The position numbers were made by a program, and so were the translations under genes. The notes under the pieces are model-generated. The model made no database searches and had not been told where the DNA came from. It saw only the letters and a program-made list of their open reading frames with translations. DNA of 64,000 nt from Luteimonas cucumeris (GTDB lineage Bacteria; Pseudomonadota; Gammaproteobacteria; Xanthomonadales; Xanthomonadaceae), in assembly GCF_007830035.1 (NCBI RefSeq), contig NZ_VLKN01000006.1:62001-126000 (forward strand). Direction: 5' to 3'. Positions 63,953 through 64,000 of this stretch are shown piece after piece; position 1 is the first letter of the stretch; every line of letters begins with the position of its first letter.

Positions 63953-63991
63953 CGTGGTCCGGGCAAGGTCGATGGCCTTGCCCGGACCACG
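63953..63991. terminator. Long perfect hairpin at the window end
   Basis: CGTGGTCCGGGCAAGG (63953-63968) pairs perfectly with CCTTGCCCGGACCACG (63976-63991) around seven bases. It lies about 70 bases after the last stop codon. There is no T tract within the window, so it may be a terminator, or a repeat whose next part lies outside. Confidence 0.5.
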
Positions 63992-64000
63992 CGGGGTTGG

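Noticed and set aside
57600-64000. Integron integrase or transposase near the attC-like sites
   Set aside because: All frames of the region were read and none shows a tyrosine recombinase or DDE transposase motif. If it exists, it lies outside the window.

Overview
The window looks like a chromosomal segment of a high-GC gammaproteobacterium of the order Xanthomonadales/Lysobacterales (Lysobacter/Luteimonas-like). This rests on gene content: propionate genes with both PrpD and AcnD/PrpF, tandem S46 dipeptidyl-peptidases, a tdh-kbl pair, a ThuA protein, a large kinase with a tetratricopeptide-like C-terminal half, a THX-type ribosomal protein, and abundant REP-like palindromes of the gtcatccc type. 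Genus cannot be fixed from sequence reading alone. I see no rRNA, tRNA, CRISPR array, transposase, phage gene or integrase.

Layout. 1-18 kb: methylcitrate-cycle genes (prpB end, an unknown coupled gene, prpC, acnD, prpF, prpD), broken up by a glutathione transferase, a cell-wall hydrolase, fadH, a LysE exporter, an alcohol dehydrogenase, an aldo/keto reductase, an MFS pump with a divergent LysR regulator, and a DODA-type dioxygenase. 18-29 kb: an OmpA-like porin, a pseudouridine synthase, threonine catabolism (tdh-kbl), and two S46 peptidases with different residues at the specificity position. 29-42 kb: serA behind a possible attenuator, a histidine phosphatase, folC, a double-SPOR protein, purF, a DUF455 protein, a Ser/Thr kinase, lpxH and gltX. 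42-46 kb: a likely zinc module (Zur-type regulator, DUF2938 membrane protein, His-rich TonB receptor, MerC protein) with a candidate Zur box between the two divergent units, then THX. 46-57.6 kb: histidine utilisation (hutI, hutF, hutU) mixed with a dipeptidase, an EF-hand protein, a phosphodiesterase lipoprotein, alkylation repair (ogt, Ada-AlkA fusion) and a ThuA protein. 57.6-64 kb: small co-directional single-domain genes.

The most interesting structure is in the last part. Three degenerate integron attC-like sites (about 58198, 58571 and 59034) lie directly after three small plus-strand genes or their tails. This gives an ORF-attC-ORF-attC-ORF-attC layout with no integrase in the window, as expected of a decayed cassette array (a CALIN-like relic). 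The genes that follow (VOC, YCII-related, orphan PemK/MazF-type, unknown membrane proteins) are of the kinds often carried by cassettes, but no attC could be seen between them.

Metabolically, the segment favours growth on peptides and amino acids. Periplasmic dipeptidyl-peptidases and a secreted dipeptidase release amino acids. Threonine goes through Tdh/Kbl, histidine through HutU/HutI/HutF, and propionyl-CoA through the methylcitrate cycle. Start codons were chosen by family length, Shine-Dalgarno position and neighbour spacing. All functional calls are from reading the translated sequences, not from searches.
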